A stretch of DNA of 56,522 bases from the NCBI GenBank assembly GCA_027886885.1, contig JAPCJP010000003.1, positions 20,526-77,047 on the forward strand. The letters are read 5' to 3'. Source of the DNA: Nitrososphaerota archaeon. Its GTDB lineage: Archaea; Thermoproteota; Nitrososphaeria; Nitrososphaerales; Gagatemarchaeaceae. Each line of letters begins with the position of its first letter. Position 1 is the first letter of the stretch. Below the pieces are notes generated by a model. The model saw only the letters and a list, made by a program, of their open reading frames with translations. It was not told the origin of the DNA and did no database searches. The position numbers and the translations under genes are program-made. This document shows positions 17,119 to 25,798 of the stretch, one piece after another.

Positions 17119-18513
17119 GTGGAGCTCACGACCCAAGCACCTTTCGGGTTCCGGGAGTATCACGAGTCACTCCTCGCCGGCAGTACCTCCTGCGAGGAAA
17201 CGGTGGAGACCGAGATATCATCCATCGAGAAGTATGCGAGGAAGTACAACGCCTTCACCAGGGTCTTCTCGGGGCGCGAAGGGCTTGCTCTCTCCCGGGC
17301 TCGCCAGCTTGATGCAAGGGTCCGCGGGGGCGGGAGGTTCAGACCGGGTCCCTTGTTCGGACTCCCGGTCACCCTCAAGGACAACATCTTCCTGGGAGGT
17401 TTCCCCACGACCAACGGCTCCGAGTTCTTCTCTGACTTCGTTCCTCCGGTCAACGCGGAAATCGTCGACATCTTGCTCGCCGAGGGGGCCGTCCCCCTGG
17501 GGAAGACGAACCTTCACGAGCTGGCGCTAGGGGTGACCGGGACGAGCGGCTACGGAGGTCCAATAAGGAACCCTGTTGACCCCGCCCGTATCTCGGGCGG
17601 CTCGAGCGGGGGGTCCGCAGTCTCCGTCAGGTTGGCGAAGGGACCGATTGCCAGCATAGGGAGCGACACGGGGGGCTCTGTTAGGGTCCCAGCCGCGCTC
17701 TGCGGCGTCTGCGGGTTCAAGCCTTCGCAGTGGCTGCTCAGCACGAACGGGGTCTTCCCACTGGCGCCCTCGCTCGACCACCTGGGACTCTTCACCAGGA
17801 CGATGCCCGACATGTCTACCCTCTTCCACACCATCACGGGTTCAAGGCCCAGGGCTGAGTCTGTTCGGCCGTCAAAGCCCATCCGGATTGGTGTCCCGTC
17901 GAGCTACTTTACGGACGATATGGACAAACAGGTGGCCGGGGATTTTGCCAGGACGCTCGATAGACTAGGCGAGCAGAAGGCGGCACGGGTCTCCCCGGTC
18001 AAGACCGAGCGAGACTTTAGCCTCTTCTCGAGGTCCCGCGGAAGGATCACCTGCAGGGAAGGTTCCTGGTTCTACGAGGAACTCCTAAGGTCGTCCGAGG
18101 CCAGGAAGAGGATGCACAAGGACGTCCTCGCCCTCATGGACAGGGGCCTCAAGACTGGGGCGATCGAGTATACGCGGGCGATGAACGCTCGCGCCCTGTC
18201 GATAGACGTGGTCTCTCGCCTTCTCTCAGGTGGGCTCGACGTGCTCGCGATGCCGACGTGCCTGGTGGTCGCTCCAAGGGTCGACGAAGTGGTCGGAAAT
18301 GAGACTGGGCCCATACGGTCACTGCTCACGCGCAACACAGAGCTCTTCAACATGTGCGGCTTCCCGGCGTTGAGTATCCCCATGAGTTTGGGCGCTCCTG
18401 GAGGTCTGCCCACAGCCCTCCAACTCGTGGGGAGGTTCGGGGAGGACGGGCGGGTCCTCGCGGCAGGGGAGTACGTCTGGAACGTCCTCCACACCGGCCA
18501 GCGCAATCAGTAA
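17119..18513 (+). CDS. Amidase signature family hydrolase
   Basis: The 464-residue product has the complete amidase-signature catalytic set: Lys87 (TLKDN), cis-Ser163 within GGSSGGS, and nucleophile Ser187 in SDTGGS. The ordering and spacing match AmiE, GatA and similar enzymes. The family hydrolyses amides or, in GatA, supplies ammonia for tRNA transamidation. With no GatB, GatC or GatE neighbour, a stand-alone amidase is more likely. The GTG start is only about 19 nt below the TATA-like gcagttaata, so the transcript boundary is uncertain. An MFS exporter follows. Confidence 0.93.
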   Translation: MELTTQAPFGFREYHESLLAGSTSCEETVETEISSIEKYARKYNAFTRVFSGREGLALSRARQLDARVRGGGRFRPGPLFGLPVTLKDNIFLGGFPTTNGSEFFSDFVPPVNAEIVDILLAEGAVPLGKTNLHELALGVTGTSGYGGPIRNPVDPARISGGSSGGSAVSVRLAKGPIASIGSDTGGSVRVPAALCGVCGFKPSQWLLSTNGVFPLAPSLDHLGLFTRTMPDMSTLFHTITGSRPRAESVRPSKPIRIGVPSSYFTDDMDKQVAGDFARTLDRLGEQKAARVSPVKTERDFSLFSRSRGRITCREGSWFYEELLRSSEARKRMHKDVLALMDRGLKTGAIEYTRAMNARALSIDVVSRLLSGGLDVLAMPTCLVVAPRVDEVVGNETGPIRSLLTRNTELFNMCGFPALSIPMSLGAPGGLPTALQLVGRFGEDGRVLAAGEYVWNVLHTGQRNQ

Positions 18514-18563
18514 AATACAGCCTCCCCGGCGGCTTCGAGACGGAGCATTAGAAGGCCCAATTT

Positions 18564-20024
18564 TTGCAGTACAAGTATGTGGTCCTGACCAACACGACGA
18601 TAGGCGGGTTCATGTCCCTGCTAGACGCGAACATCGTCCTCGTATCGCTCCCACGGATCATCCTGACACTTCCGGGGACCTCGCCCCTCGACGGCATCTG
18701 GATAATCCTCTCCTACACCCTGGTCACGGCGGTCCTGCTCCTCACGATGGGTCGGCTCGCGGACCTCTTCGGCAGGGTGCGGCTCTACAACCTTGGCTTC
18801 GTCGTATTCACGATTGGGTCGGGCCTCTGCAGCATCGCGCCCAATGGGATCACGCTCATCGCGTTTCGCTTGGTCCAGGGTGTGGGCGCGGCCCTGATAT
18901 GGTCGAACAACGCCGCAATCATCACCGACGCCTTCCCAGCCACGGAACGGGGCAGGGCCCTCGGCATAAACCAGGTAGCAGGAATCTCTGGCTCCATAGT
19001 TGGCCTGGTGGCCGGCGGCGTCCTCACACAGGAGCTCGGCTGGCGGTCGATATTCTGGATCAACCTTCCCATCGGGGTCTTCGCCACAGTCTGGGCCTAC
19101 CTGAAGCTCAGAGACGTCAACCCGCCAATCAAAGGGGAAGGCGTGGACATCATTGGCAACTCTCTATTTGCGGCTGGCCTCACCCTGCTCCTCGTAGGTC
19201 TGACCCTGGGTGCGATCAACGGATGGAGCGGCACCCAGATTTCCGAGATCGTGCTAGGGCTAGGGCTCCTCGGGCTCTTCGCCTTCGCCGAGACGCGGGT
19301 CAAGAACCCCATGATGGACGTGGCGCTCTTCAGGATCAAGCCCTTCTTGGCCGGGGTCACCGCAAACCTTCTGAATTCAATCTCCCGCGGCTCCATCTCC
19401 CTGATCCTCGTCTTCTACTTCCAGGGGGTGCTCCTGTACGACGTGCTGACAACCGGTATACTGTTGATACCATTCTCACTGGCCTTCATCGTGTGCGGCC
19501 CGGTGAGCGGGTACTTCTCCGACAGGTACGGCCCCAGGGGTTTCGCGGTAACCGGGACCATAATCTCCGGGGTCGCCCTCTTGCTCTTCTCTCTCTTGCC
19601 CTATGACGTACCATATACGACTCTGGTCGTCCCCATGGTCCTCGCCGGAGCGGGCGGAGGGATATTCGTGGCGCCGAACGTCTCCGCGCTCATGGGAGCT
19701 GTCCCCGCAGCGCGCCGTGGAATCGCGGCTGGGGTCTCCTCAACCCTGTTCAGCGTGGGCTCACTCCTGAGTCTGGGGCTCGTATTCGCTGTCTTCGCCG
19801 CCAGCGTCCCCACCCAAGCCCTGCAAGCGATTTTCGCTGGACAGCCGCCGCCTGCGGGTTCCCTTGACATCTCCAGCTTCGTCGAAGGTATGCACCATCT
19901 CTACTTGATCATGGCCGCGGTATGCTTCCTCACGCTAATCCCTGCTTCGCAGACCGGGACCCGGAAGCCCAAACCGACGGTGGTCTACGATAAGCAGGTC
20001 TCCCCACACATGGAACCGGCCTGA
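18564..20024 (+). CDS. MFS transporter (DHA2-like)
   Basis: The 486-residue product has about 14 membrane helices. The TM2-TM3 loop carries the MFS motif A form GRLADLFGRVR (G-x3-D-x2-G-R-x-R). A motif C-like Gly-rich region and a motif D-like segment are recognisable in TM4-TM5. This size and helix number match the drug:H+ antiporter 2 group, usually efflux pumps. The TTG start follows the amidase stop by 50 nt; a weak TATA-like cattagaag lies about 24 nt upstream. No transcription regulator is encoded nearby. Confidence 0.9.
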   Translation: MQYKYVVLTNTTIGGFMSLLDANIVLVSLPRIILTLPGTSPLDGIWIILSYTLVTAVLLLTMGRLADLFGRVRLYNLGFVVFTIGSGLCSIAPNGITLIAFRLVQGVGAALIWSNNAAIITDAFPATERGRALGINQVAGISGSIVGLVAGGVLTQELGWRSIFWINLPIGVFATVWAYLKLRDVNPPIKGEGVDIIGNSLFAAGLTLLLVGLTLGAINGWSGTQISEIVLGLGLLGLFAFAETRVKNPMMDVALFRIKPFLAGVTANLLNSISRGSISLILVFYFQGVLLYDVLTTGILLIPFSLAFIVCGPVSGYFSDRYGPRGFAVTGTIISGVALLLFSLLPYDVPYTTLVVPMVLAGAGGGIFVAPNVSALMGAVPAARRGIAAGVSSTLFSVGSLLSLGLVFAVFAASVPTQALQAIFAGQPPPAGSLDISSFVEGMHHLYLIMAAVCFLTLIPASQTGTRKPKPTVVYDKQVSPHMEPA

Positions 20025-20060
20025 GAAGGACTATATGCCGTTACGCGGCTCGGGAGTCCG

Positions 20061-20279
20061 TTGTCCCAGAAGGCGAGCGGACCCTCACCGCCTCACAAGC
20101 ACTGCAGGGTGTGCGGCATCTCCATCTCGCCCAGCAAGGACTACTGCTCGACCGAATGCAAGGACCTGGAAGAAGGCACGGCGAAGCGGATGAGGAACTA
20201 CCGCCGCTTGACCATAGCCCTGATGGTAGGGGCCATGGCGGCCCTAGTGGTGTTGAGCGTCTATCTGCGGGTCCGCTGA
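20061..20279 (+). CDS. Zinc-ribbon protein with C-terminal TM helix
   Basis: The 72-residue product has a CRVCG...YCSTEC zinc-ribbon (residues about 15-33) and a C-terminal hydrophobic helix (about 48-67) after a basic stretch. The architecture resembles DUF2116-type proteins, often described as nucleic-acid-binding zinc ribbons. A TATA-like ggactatatg lies 29 nt upstream of the TTG start. The tail-anchored form suggests membrane association. Function unknown. Confidence 0.7.
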   Translation: MSQKASGPSPPHKHCRVCGISISPSKDYCSTECKDLEEGTAKRMRNYRRLTIALMVGAMAALVVLSVYLRVR

Positions 20280-20310
20280 GCCTTTCGGCTCCAATGGCCG
20301 AAAGAGCAAG

Positions 20311-21303
20311 TCATTTCTGCCGCTTCCAGTACCATAGTTCGTCGACGGGAGGCTCACGGATGAGCTCTCTTCCTCCGGCTCTCCTCACCAGGAACCTTCC
20401 CCTCCTCCGAGGGACGAAGCTACCCACCACGGTAGCCCGGGACCCCGCCTTCCTAACCGCATCTGCGACCTCCGCCTCAGCTCCCTCCTCGACCGCGAGC
20501 ATGAGCGTACCAGAGCTGATCAGTCGCAGGGGGTCTAGTCGTAGTCCTGCGCAAACCGCAGCCGTCTCCCTAGATATCGGGACGCTCCTCTCCAGGAGCT
20601 CAAACCCGAGCTTGGAGGCGTACGCCATCTCAAACGCCGCCCCAAGGACCCCTCCCTCGGTGCAATCATGCATGGCGTGGACCCGTCCAGTCTCGAAGGC
20701 TGCGACCGCTTCGTCGACCACGCTAAGCTTCCTGAAATATCCCTGGGCTCTCCTGCGCGTCGCCTCGTCGAGCCCTGGCGCCTGGGAAGCGAGGATGGCC
20801 GTGCCCTCCACTGCCGCGGACTTGGTCAGCATCAGGGAATCCCCTGCCTTCGCCCCCGCCGCGGTCACGTATGTCTGGGCGATGGTGAACACCGTGGTCA
20901 TGACTATCGGTCTCGTGAGCTTGGGGGTCAGCTCCGTGTGTCCCCCAACGATGGTGATACCGAGCTTCTTCGCTGCTCTCCCCATCTCAGAGGTGATCTT
21001 GGCCACCAGGCGCTCGCCCGCGTCCTGGGGGAGGAGTATGACAGACTGGAGGAATCTGGGCCTGCTTCCACTCGTGGCCACGTCGTTCGCGCTGACGTTC
21101 ACGGCGTAGTGCCCGATCAAGTCCTCGACCCCGGTGACGGGGTCCGAGGAGACGATGATCACCTTTCCAGCTTCCCCCCGGACCCTGACCACTCCGAAAT
21201 CGACCCCCACCGAGGGGGCGACGAGCAGGTCGTCCGATTTCTCCCCGACCATGCCGAGCAGATATTTCCTCAGAATCTGCGGAGGGAGCTTACCGACTTT
21301 CAG
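20311..21303 (-). CDS. PurM/HypE-type AIR synthase-related protein
   Basis: The product has about 330 residues when started at CTG 21301-21303. The first ATG (21252) would cut off the conserved segment KVGKLPPQILRKYLLG that normally begins members of this family. No ATG, GTG or TTG lies between the upstream in-frame TGA and that segment. The body has the PurM/HypE fold features: GVDFGVVRV and SNDVATSGSRP near the N-terminus, a central VGGHTELTP segment, and a Gly-rich MHDCTEGGVLGA loop. The family binds ATP and phosphorylates or dehydrates small substrates. The exact substrate is unclear. The upstream gene ends 47 nt before the CTG, with GGTGA about 12 nt ahead of it. Confidence 0.8.
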   Translation of the reverse strand: MKVGKLPPQILRKYLLGMVGEKSDDLLVAPSVGVDFGVVRVRGEAGKVIIVSSDPVTGVEDLIGHYAVNVSANDVATSGSRPRFLQSVILLPQDAGERLVAKITSEMGRAAKKLGITIVGGHTELTPKLTRPIVMTTVFTIAQTYVTAAGAKAGDSLMLTKSAAVEGTAILASQAPGLDEATRRRAQGYFRKLSVVDEAVAAFETGRVHAMHDCTEGGVLGAAFEMAYASKLGFELLERSVPISRETAAVCAGLRLDPLRLISSGTLMLAVEEGAEAEVADAVRKAGSRATVVGSFVPRRRGRFLVRRAGGRELIREPPVDELWYWKRQK

Positions 21304-21349
21304 TTCCGCTTCTCTTCACCGCCGGTCAGGGGTGGCGACCGAGCCGCCA

Positions 21350-21706
21350 TCATTTCTGTTCCTTCAGCCACTTCGCCGCTCCGGAGAAGACCGGGTTGTC
21401 AGAAACGTTCATCACCGGGATGACGATGCTCGTCTCTTTGAACGTCAGGCTGGGCTTGTACTCGGGCATCTCTGCACAGGCGAGCCAGAGCCAATGGATC
21501 CTCCCTTCGAGGTTCTCCTTCGTCATCTCCTCGTTCTGCGGGAAGGCCTCCTTCCACATCGCGAGGCCATCGCTCCACTGAAAATTCGGGGCGATGCTGC
21601 CCACCTGCATGCCGATGGACCTCAGCTTCACCATGTCGTCCAGGACGAACTTCTGGTATTCGTGAATCACGAGCTCCTCATAGGGCTTGAAGGTTACCTT
21701 GGTCAA
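21350..21706 (-). CDS. Hypothetical 118-residue protein
   Basis: The product is soluble and Trp/Glu-rich, with a mixed alpha/beta pattern. It starts at TTG, about 33 nt below the TATA-like GGTTATAAGG. Segments worth noting are YEELVIHEYQKFVLDD (long helix) and the hydrophobic strand ETSIVIPVMNVSD near the end. No catalytic motif or known family is recognised. It lies 47 nt upstream of the PurM/HypE-like gene and is likely co-transcribed with it. Confidence 0.55.
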   Translation of the reverse strand: MTKVTFKPYEELVIHEYQKFVLDDMVKLRSIGMQVGSIAPNFQWSDGLAMWKEAFPQNEEMTKENLEGRIHWLWLACAEMPEYKPSLTFKETSIVIPVMNVSDNPVFSGAAKWLKEQK

Positions 21707-21754
21707 TTGTGCTGCACCGGTAGTAGTTTTCCGACCTTATAACCTTCGGGCGAA

Positions 21755-22189
21755 CTATGGCTCGTGGTCCTCGGTCCTCTCTGCCTGCAAAAGCGTGCTC
21801 TGGAGCATTATCGGGGCGTCGTAGAAGAGCGCCATGGCTACGCTGTCTGATGCCCTGTACCCCCGAAGAAGCAGGTCCTTCCCCTTCCCTATGAACTGCA
21901 TGTCCGCCCTGAGCGCCTCGCCGGCTGGGTAGACCAAGACCCCTGCTAGGTGGAGGCCGTCCCTCTCGGCGAGCTCCTCGACGATGTTGTAGACGCTCGG
22001 CACCGACGAGCGGTCTCCACCAATGAATCGTTTCATCTGCAGGGCCACTTCCCCCGAGAAGGCACGCATGGCGAACATCCTCATGTCCTGCGATTTCATC
22101 CAGATGAGACCTTCCGCGCCGGTGTCGTCGGCAAAGCCGACCTGTGTCACCTCAACGTTGACGAAGCCACTGTCCTGATGCTGCCTCAA
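21755..22189 (-). CDS. Bifunctional-nuclease family (DUF151) protein
   Basis: The 144-residue product has the DUF151 signature: Y-x-x-GEALRADMQFIGKG followed by RGYRASDSVAMALFYDAPI, a variant of the family's RPSDAIALAL-x-x-x-APIYV ending. The family was named from plant and bacterial proteins with reported nuclease activity; archaeal function is unproven. The TTG start is 27 nt below the TATA-like ATTTATAGCG, indicating a leaderless transcript. Confidence 0.8.
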   Translation of the reverse strand: MRQHQDSGFVNVEVTQVGFADDTGAEGLIWMKSQDMRMFAMRAFSGEVALQMKRFIGGDRSSVPSVYNIVEELAERDGLHLAGVLVYPAGEALRADMQFIGKGKDLLLRGYRASDSVAMALFYDAPIMLQSTLLQAERTEDHEP

Positions 22190-22210
22190 CGGGAGATGAA
22201 AAGGTCGTGT

Positions 22211-22220
22211 TCGCTATAAA
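22211..22220 (-). promoter_or_regulatory. TATA box of the DUF151 gene
   Basis: On the minus strand this reads ATTTATAGCG, centred 27 nt before the TTG start. The spacing agrees with a leaderless message. Confidence 0.5.
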
Positions 22221-22555
22221 TTGTTTTGCGGCGTGAGGCGCTGGGCCAGCCCGCGCACCTGCCTCGAGGATTGATCCATCGCGTCCCGGGCTTTCGACGC
22301 CTCGCCCCTCTTGAGGCTGACCGTGATCCCATTCACCTTCGCCTGGAGCTCCACGAGCTCCGCCTTCAACTCCCGGTGTTCGGCCGCGGCCCTGCCGATC
22401 TTTTTGTTCAGCTCGAATATCAATCGGAAGACCTCTCCATCTTCACGGAGTCTGAGCGGCTCCTCCATGGCGCGCAGCGTCACTTCGAACTCCTCCACGC
22501 GAGCGGCCTGGAGTGAGGGAGGGCGGTCCTGGGCGCTCTTGGGTTGCCCTTTCAC
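22214..22555 (-). CDS. Coiled-coil protein downstream of the MIP18 gene
   Basis: The 113-residue product is mostly helical. It has a strong heptad pattern across about residues 45-80 (LIFELNKKIGRAAAEHRELK and the following LKAELVELQAKV) and a basic tail. It starts with GTG that overlaps the MIP18 TGA stop in a GTGA arrangement, which points to coupled translation. It has no known fold other than coiled coil. It may be a partner or scaffold of the MIP18-like protein. Confidence 0.6.
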   Translation of the reverse strand: MKGQPKSAQDRPPSLQAARVEEFEVTLRAMEEPLRLREDGEVFRLIFELNKKIGRAAAEHRELKAELVELQAKVNGITVSLKRGEASKARDAMDQSSRQVRGLAQRLTPQNNL

Positions 22556-22878
22556 GGCGCTGCTGGCTGTGGCCCCGCCGCAGGCTTGTTGACCTGCCTG
22601 TTCACCGCGTCAGCAAGATAGTGGCCGCTCACGACGACCTTGACGTCCTTTACCCCCTTTACCTGCTGGACGCTGCTCTTCAGGTCCTGGGATATCTTGA
22701 GGGCGAAGACAGGTGGACAGTAGGGTGTCGTAGCGTGATACTGGATGTCGACGTTACCATCCTTGATATCCAGCTTGTCTATCAGGTTCATCTCCATGAT
22801 CGGGACGCCTATCTCAGGGTCGATGACCTTGGAGAGCTGGCGTTGGACTTCCTTCATGTCCACTTCTTCTGTTGACAT
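22552..22878 (-). CDS. MIP18/PaaD-family (DUF59) protein
   Basis: The 108-residue product matches the MIP18/DUF59 family: a helical start, then VIDPEIGVPIMEMNLIDKLD, the Cys-bearing THPxCP-like segment (TTPYCPPVFALK) and a final VKGVKDVKVVV strand. The family takes part in Fe-S protein maturation (for example SufT and CIA2), with the Cys being the reactive or binding residue. It is followed by a coiled-coil gene in translational overlap. The specific target proteins are unknown. Confidence 0.88.
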   Translation of the reverse strand: MSTEEVDMKEVQRQLSKVIDPEIGVPIMEMNLIDKLDIKDGNVDIQYHATTPYCPPVFALKISQDLKSSVQQVKGVKDVKVVVSGHYLADAVNRQVNKPAAGPQPAAP

Positions 22879-22917
22879 GGGAAAAACCGGGCTCCTCGCT
22901 CTATTTAATGAGTGCGG

Positions 22918-23679
22918 TCATCCGTAGACGCCGCTGCGCGCCCTTGGCGGGAGGTCGACTTCCTGCTGCGCCTCGACGTTGGCCGCCAGTTCCTTCGCCT
23001 CGGCCTCCAGGTCCGTGGTATCGACCTGCGCCTTGACCATCTTTGACAGGACCCGAAGGAGCTCAGCGACAGAACTGGGATATGGCGAGGGTTCGCCGTG
23101 GTTGACCGATAACTTGTAGCCCCTCATCCCGTGCGCCTCCGCGAGGGCGACGATTAAGGATGCGAAGAATGGGGCCGGCTCGTCCTTGATCACGGTCACG
23201 CCGTAGCCTTCGAGCTCGTCGACTCCCTTCTTGTCCGTGGCGAAGCCGAGGACATTGGCTTTGAAGTCGTGCTGTACCGCAGGCTCGGTCCACCTGGTAC
23301 CTATAGAGATGAGCTCCGAGACACCGAGCTCCTTGGCGAAGCTGAGCACCGCCTCGCAGAACTCATATTGCTCGTCGGTGGGGGAAGTGTCTCCAGCGAG
23401 AAGGATTATGTCCCGTTCCCCCGAGTGGTGATAGAACCGTGCGGAGACCAACCTGGCCGTGCCCTCTTCGGATATGACCGTCGCCGGAGGGAGCCCAGAC
23501 GCGTAGAGGGTGGCTAGGTTGGCAAAATCCATCTTCTTCAGCAGATATTTTCCTACCTCTCTGGCTTGGGAGTATAGCGCCCTGTACTGCGGATTGCTCG
23601 TCGAGAGCGCCACAACCAGGACGGGGTCTTTCAGTTGCGGCCTTCCGTCTTCCTCTACTACTTTTTCCCACATCGTCAA
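22918..23679 (-). CDS. PAC2-family proteasome-assembly chaperone-like protein
   Basis: The 253-residue product belongs to the PAC2 family by its segments: DPVLVVALSTSNPQYRAL near the start, then the GERDIILLAGDTSPTDEQYE stretch, then ELISIGTRWT. Members assemble 20S proteasomes in eukaryotes and are implicated in proteasome assembly or regulation in archaea (PbaA/PbaB). Family length is usual. The TTG start is 26 nt below the TATA-like CCTTTAATCC. The role here is inferred from the family. Confidence 0.85.
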   Translation of the reverse strand: MTMWEKVVEEDGRPQLKDPVLVVALSTSNPQYRALYSQAREVGKYLLKKMDFANLATLYASGLPPATVISEEGTARLVSARFYHHSGERDIILLAGDTSPTDEQYEFCEAVLSFAKELGVSELISIGTRWTEPAVQHDFKANVLGFATDKKGVDELEGYGVTVIKDEPAPFFASLIVALAEAHGMRGYKLSVNHGEPSPYPSSVAELLRVLSKMVKAQVDTTDLEAEAKELAANVEAQQEVDLPPRARSGVYG

Positions 23680-23702
23680 TCGGAATTCCTCCCTTGCCAG
23701 GA

Positions 23703-24521
23703 TTAAAGGGCATTGGTGCGCTTGGGCTGGGCTCCACGGCCGCCCAGGATGGCGTAGTATCTCCCGTCGAATCTTTGGAGCCTGACAGCCAGCCCAAAGC
23801 AGCGACTGAGGTTCGCGCTCGTCAACGTCTTTCCTATGGTTCCGGCCGCCAGGACCATCCCTTCCTTCAAGAGGAGCGCGTGGGAGAAGCCTGCCGGGAT
23901 CTCGTCCATCCGGTGGGTCACGTAGACCAAGGCTCTCTTCCGTTGGGCAGCTACCCTGCTCAGACCGTCAAGGAAGCTTTCCCTCGCTCCCAGGTCGAGG
24001 CCTTCGCATGGCTCATCCAACACGAGGAGCTTGGCCTCGGACATCAGGGCTCTCGCGATGAGGACCCTTTGTCGTTCGCCTTGGGACAGTTGAGAGATGG
24101 TCTTGTCGATGTGCTCCTCGCACCCCAGGAGCCGAAGGTGCGACCTCGCTTCTGCCCTCTCCTCTCGGGTGAGAGGTTTCCAGACCCGAGTCGCTCCAAA
24201 CCTGCCGCTGACGACCAGGTCCACGACCTTCTCGCTGGGAGGTATCCAGTCCTCGAGGTAGGCGCTGACGAGCCCGACATGGGTCCTGAGCTCCCTGAGG
24301 TCCGCTTCTCCGAATCTCCTGCCTAGAATCTCGACCTTCCCCGTCGTCGGCCATCTGTAGCCGTTGATGATGCTGATGAGGCTCGTCTTCCCCGCGCCGT
24401 TTGCGCCGACCATGGCCCAACTCTCTCCCTCTCTGACCCTCCAGCTTACCTCGGTCAGCGCTCTTTTCCCCTCGAACTCCAGTGAGACTCGTTCCAGGCG
24501 TACGACGGGCGGTCTGGGCAA
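23703..24521 (-). CDS. Stand-alone ABC-type ATPase
   Basis: The 272-residue product is an ABC ATPase subunit. It has Walker A GANGAGKT (39-46), Q-loop GLVSAYLED, the signature LSQGERQR, Walker B LLVLDEPCEG, and switch His in YVTHRMDEIP. The sequence resembles iron-complex- or molybdate-type uptake ATPases. No permease or solute-binding protein is adjacent, so partners must be elsewhere, or it has a different role. The TTG start is about 31 nt below the TATA-like GATTAAAGCG. Confidence 0.9.
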   Translation of the reverse strand: MPRPPVVRLERVSLEFEGKRALTEVSWRVREGESWAMVGANGAGKTSLISIINGYRWPTTGKVEILGRRFGEADLRELRTHVGLVSAYLEDWIPPSEKVVDLVVSGRFGATRVWKPLTREERAEARSHLRLLGCEEHIDKTISQLSQGERQRVLIARALMSEAKLLVLDEPCEGLDLGARESFLDGLSRVAAQRKRALVYVTHRMDEIPAGFSHALLLKEGMVLAAGTIGKTLTSANLSRCFGLAVRLQRFDGRYYAILGGRGAQPKRTNAL

Positions 24522-24602
24522 TCTCTCGACGCGCGGGATCCCCTCGCTTTAATCTTCATCCCCGTCCGATGGGCGCATCCCACCAAGGCGCAACAAAACA
24601 CC

Positions 24603-24612
24603 GTTTAATAAC
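24603..24612 (+). promoter_or_regulatory. TATA box of the M20 peptidase gene
   Basis: The sequence gtttaataac is centred about 29 nt upstream of the ATG at 24637, the usual leaderless spacing in this window. Confidence 0.5.
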
Positions 24613-24636
24613 GAAAGGAGGCCCCCTGGCGCGGAC

Positions 24637-25770
24637 ATGGACACGGTAGAGCTGGCCAAATCTCTGATATCCTTCAACACCACGACCCCTCCGGGAAACG
24701 AAGAGGACTGCGCACGCTTTCTTGCAGACCAGGTCCAGGACCTGCACATAGACGGGGCGGAGATAGAGGTACAGCGCTTCCAGGAGGGACGGGCGAACCT
24801 GATTGCAACATTCGACGGGGATGGACCTGGGCTCCTGCTCGCCGGCCATATCGACGTGGTGCCGGCCAAGGACGCCGAGAACTGGACCTCGCCTCCGTTC
24901 GAGGGGAGCCTCAGGGCAGGCAAGCTCTACGGGCGCGGAGCAGCGGACATGAAGGGTGCGGTCGCCTCCATGGTCACCGCCATCGCCTCGCTGAAGAAGA
25001 GCCGGCGCAAGCGAAGCCTGGTCCTCATCGGGACGGCAGGGGAGGAGGTAGGCTTCGATGGTCTCTACGCGATGATAAAGGCTGGGAAGTTCAAGCAGGT
25101 CAAGGCCCGCGCTAGGTGCGGAGTGGCGGGGGAGCCCACGGAGATGAACGTCGTCAGGGCCCACAAGGGCGGTGTCTCCTGCAAGGTGATATTCGAGGGC
25201 AGGAGCGCCCACGCGAGTGACCCCAAGCTGGGGGTAAATTCCATCGAGAACTGCATCCTCTTCATCAATGAGCTCAAGGGTTACAGGCGCGAACTGAGCA
25301 GAACGAGGAACGAGGACCTGGGCCGCACGCTCATCACCCCCACGGTCATCTCAGGCGGCTCCAAGAGCAACGTGATTCCCGGCCGATGCGAACTCACCCT
25401 AGACGGCAGGCTCATTCCCGAACACACTTCCAAGAGTGTTCTCGACCGCCTTCAGACGTTAATAGGCACCCTCAGCAAGCGCCACGAGAATTTCAGCGCA
25501 AGGATCGAGGTGCTCTATCGAACCCCTCCACTCGTCACGCCCAGAGGCGACCCCTTCGTTAAGACGTGCGAGGCGCTCACAAAGTCGACCTCGACCATCG
25601 CGCTCTACGGCACGGAGGCAGGAGTCTACGCGGAGAACGGCATACCCAGCGTGGTGCTCGGGCCCGGCAACATCAAGCAGGCCCACATCATCGACGAGTT
25701 CATCACCTTGAAGCAGCTGCGAAGTGCGGAGACGGTCTACACCAGGCTGATCAAGGAAATCTGCCTATAG
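24637..25770 (+). CDS. M20-family peptidase/deacylase (ArgE/DapE-like)
   Basis: The 377-residue product has the M20 zinc ligands in order: His71 and Asp73 (GHIDVVP), Asp104 (GRGAADMKG), and Glu136-Glu137 (TAGEEVG). The final His sits in KQAHIIDE near the C-terminus. The lid domain carries HKGGVSCKVIFEGRSAHAS, the dimerisation strand. The family includes ArgE (acetylornithine), DapE (succinyl-diaminopimelate) and aminoacylases; this sequence does not decide among them. It is followed by a nitroreductase-like gene. Confidence 0.92.
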   Translation: MDTVELAKSLISFNTTTPPGNEEDCARFLADQVQDLHIDGAEIEVQRFQEGRANLIATFDGDGPGLLLAGHIDVVPAKDAENWTSPPFEGSLRAGKLYGRGAADMKGAVASMVTAIASLKKSRRKRSLVLIGTAGEEVGFDGLYAMIKAGKFKQVKARARCGVAGEPTEMNVVRAHKGGVSCKVIFEGRSAHASDPKLGVNSIENCILFINELKGYRRELSRTRNEDLGRTLITPTVISGGSKSNVIPGRCELTLDGRLIPEHTSKSVLDRLQTLIGTLSKRHENFSARIEVLYRTPPLVTPRGDPFVKTCEALTKSTSTIALYGTEAGVYAENGIPSVVLGPGNIKQAHIIDEFITLKQLRSAETVYTRLIKEICL

Positions 25771-25798
25771 TCCAAGCCGAAGCGATAAATCCCCGGCG

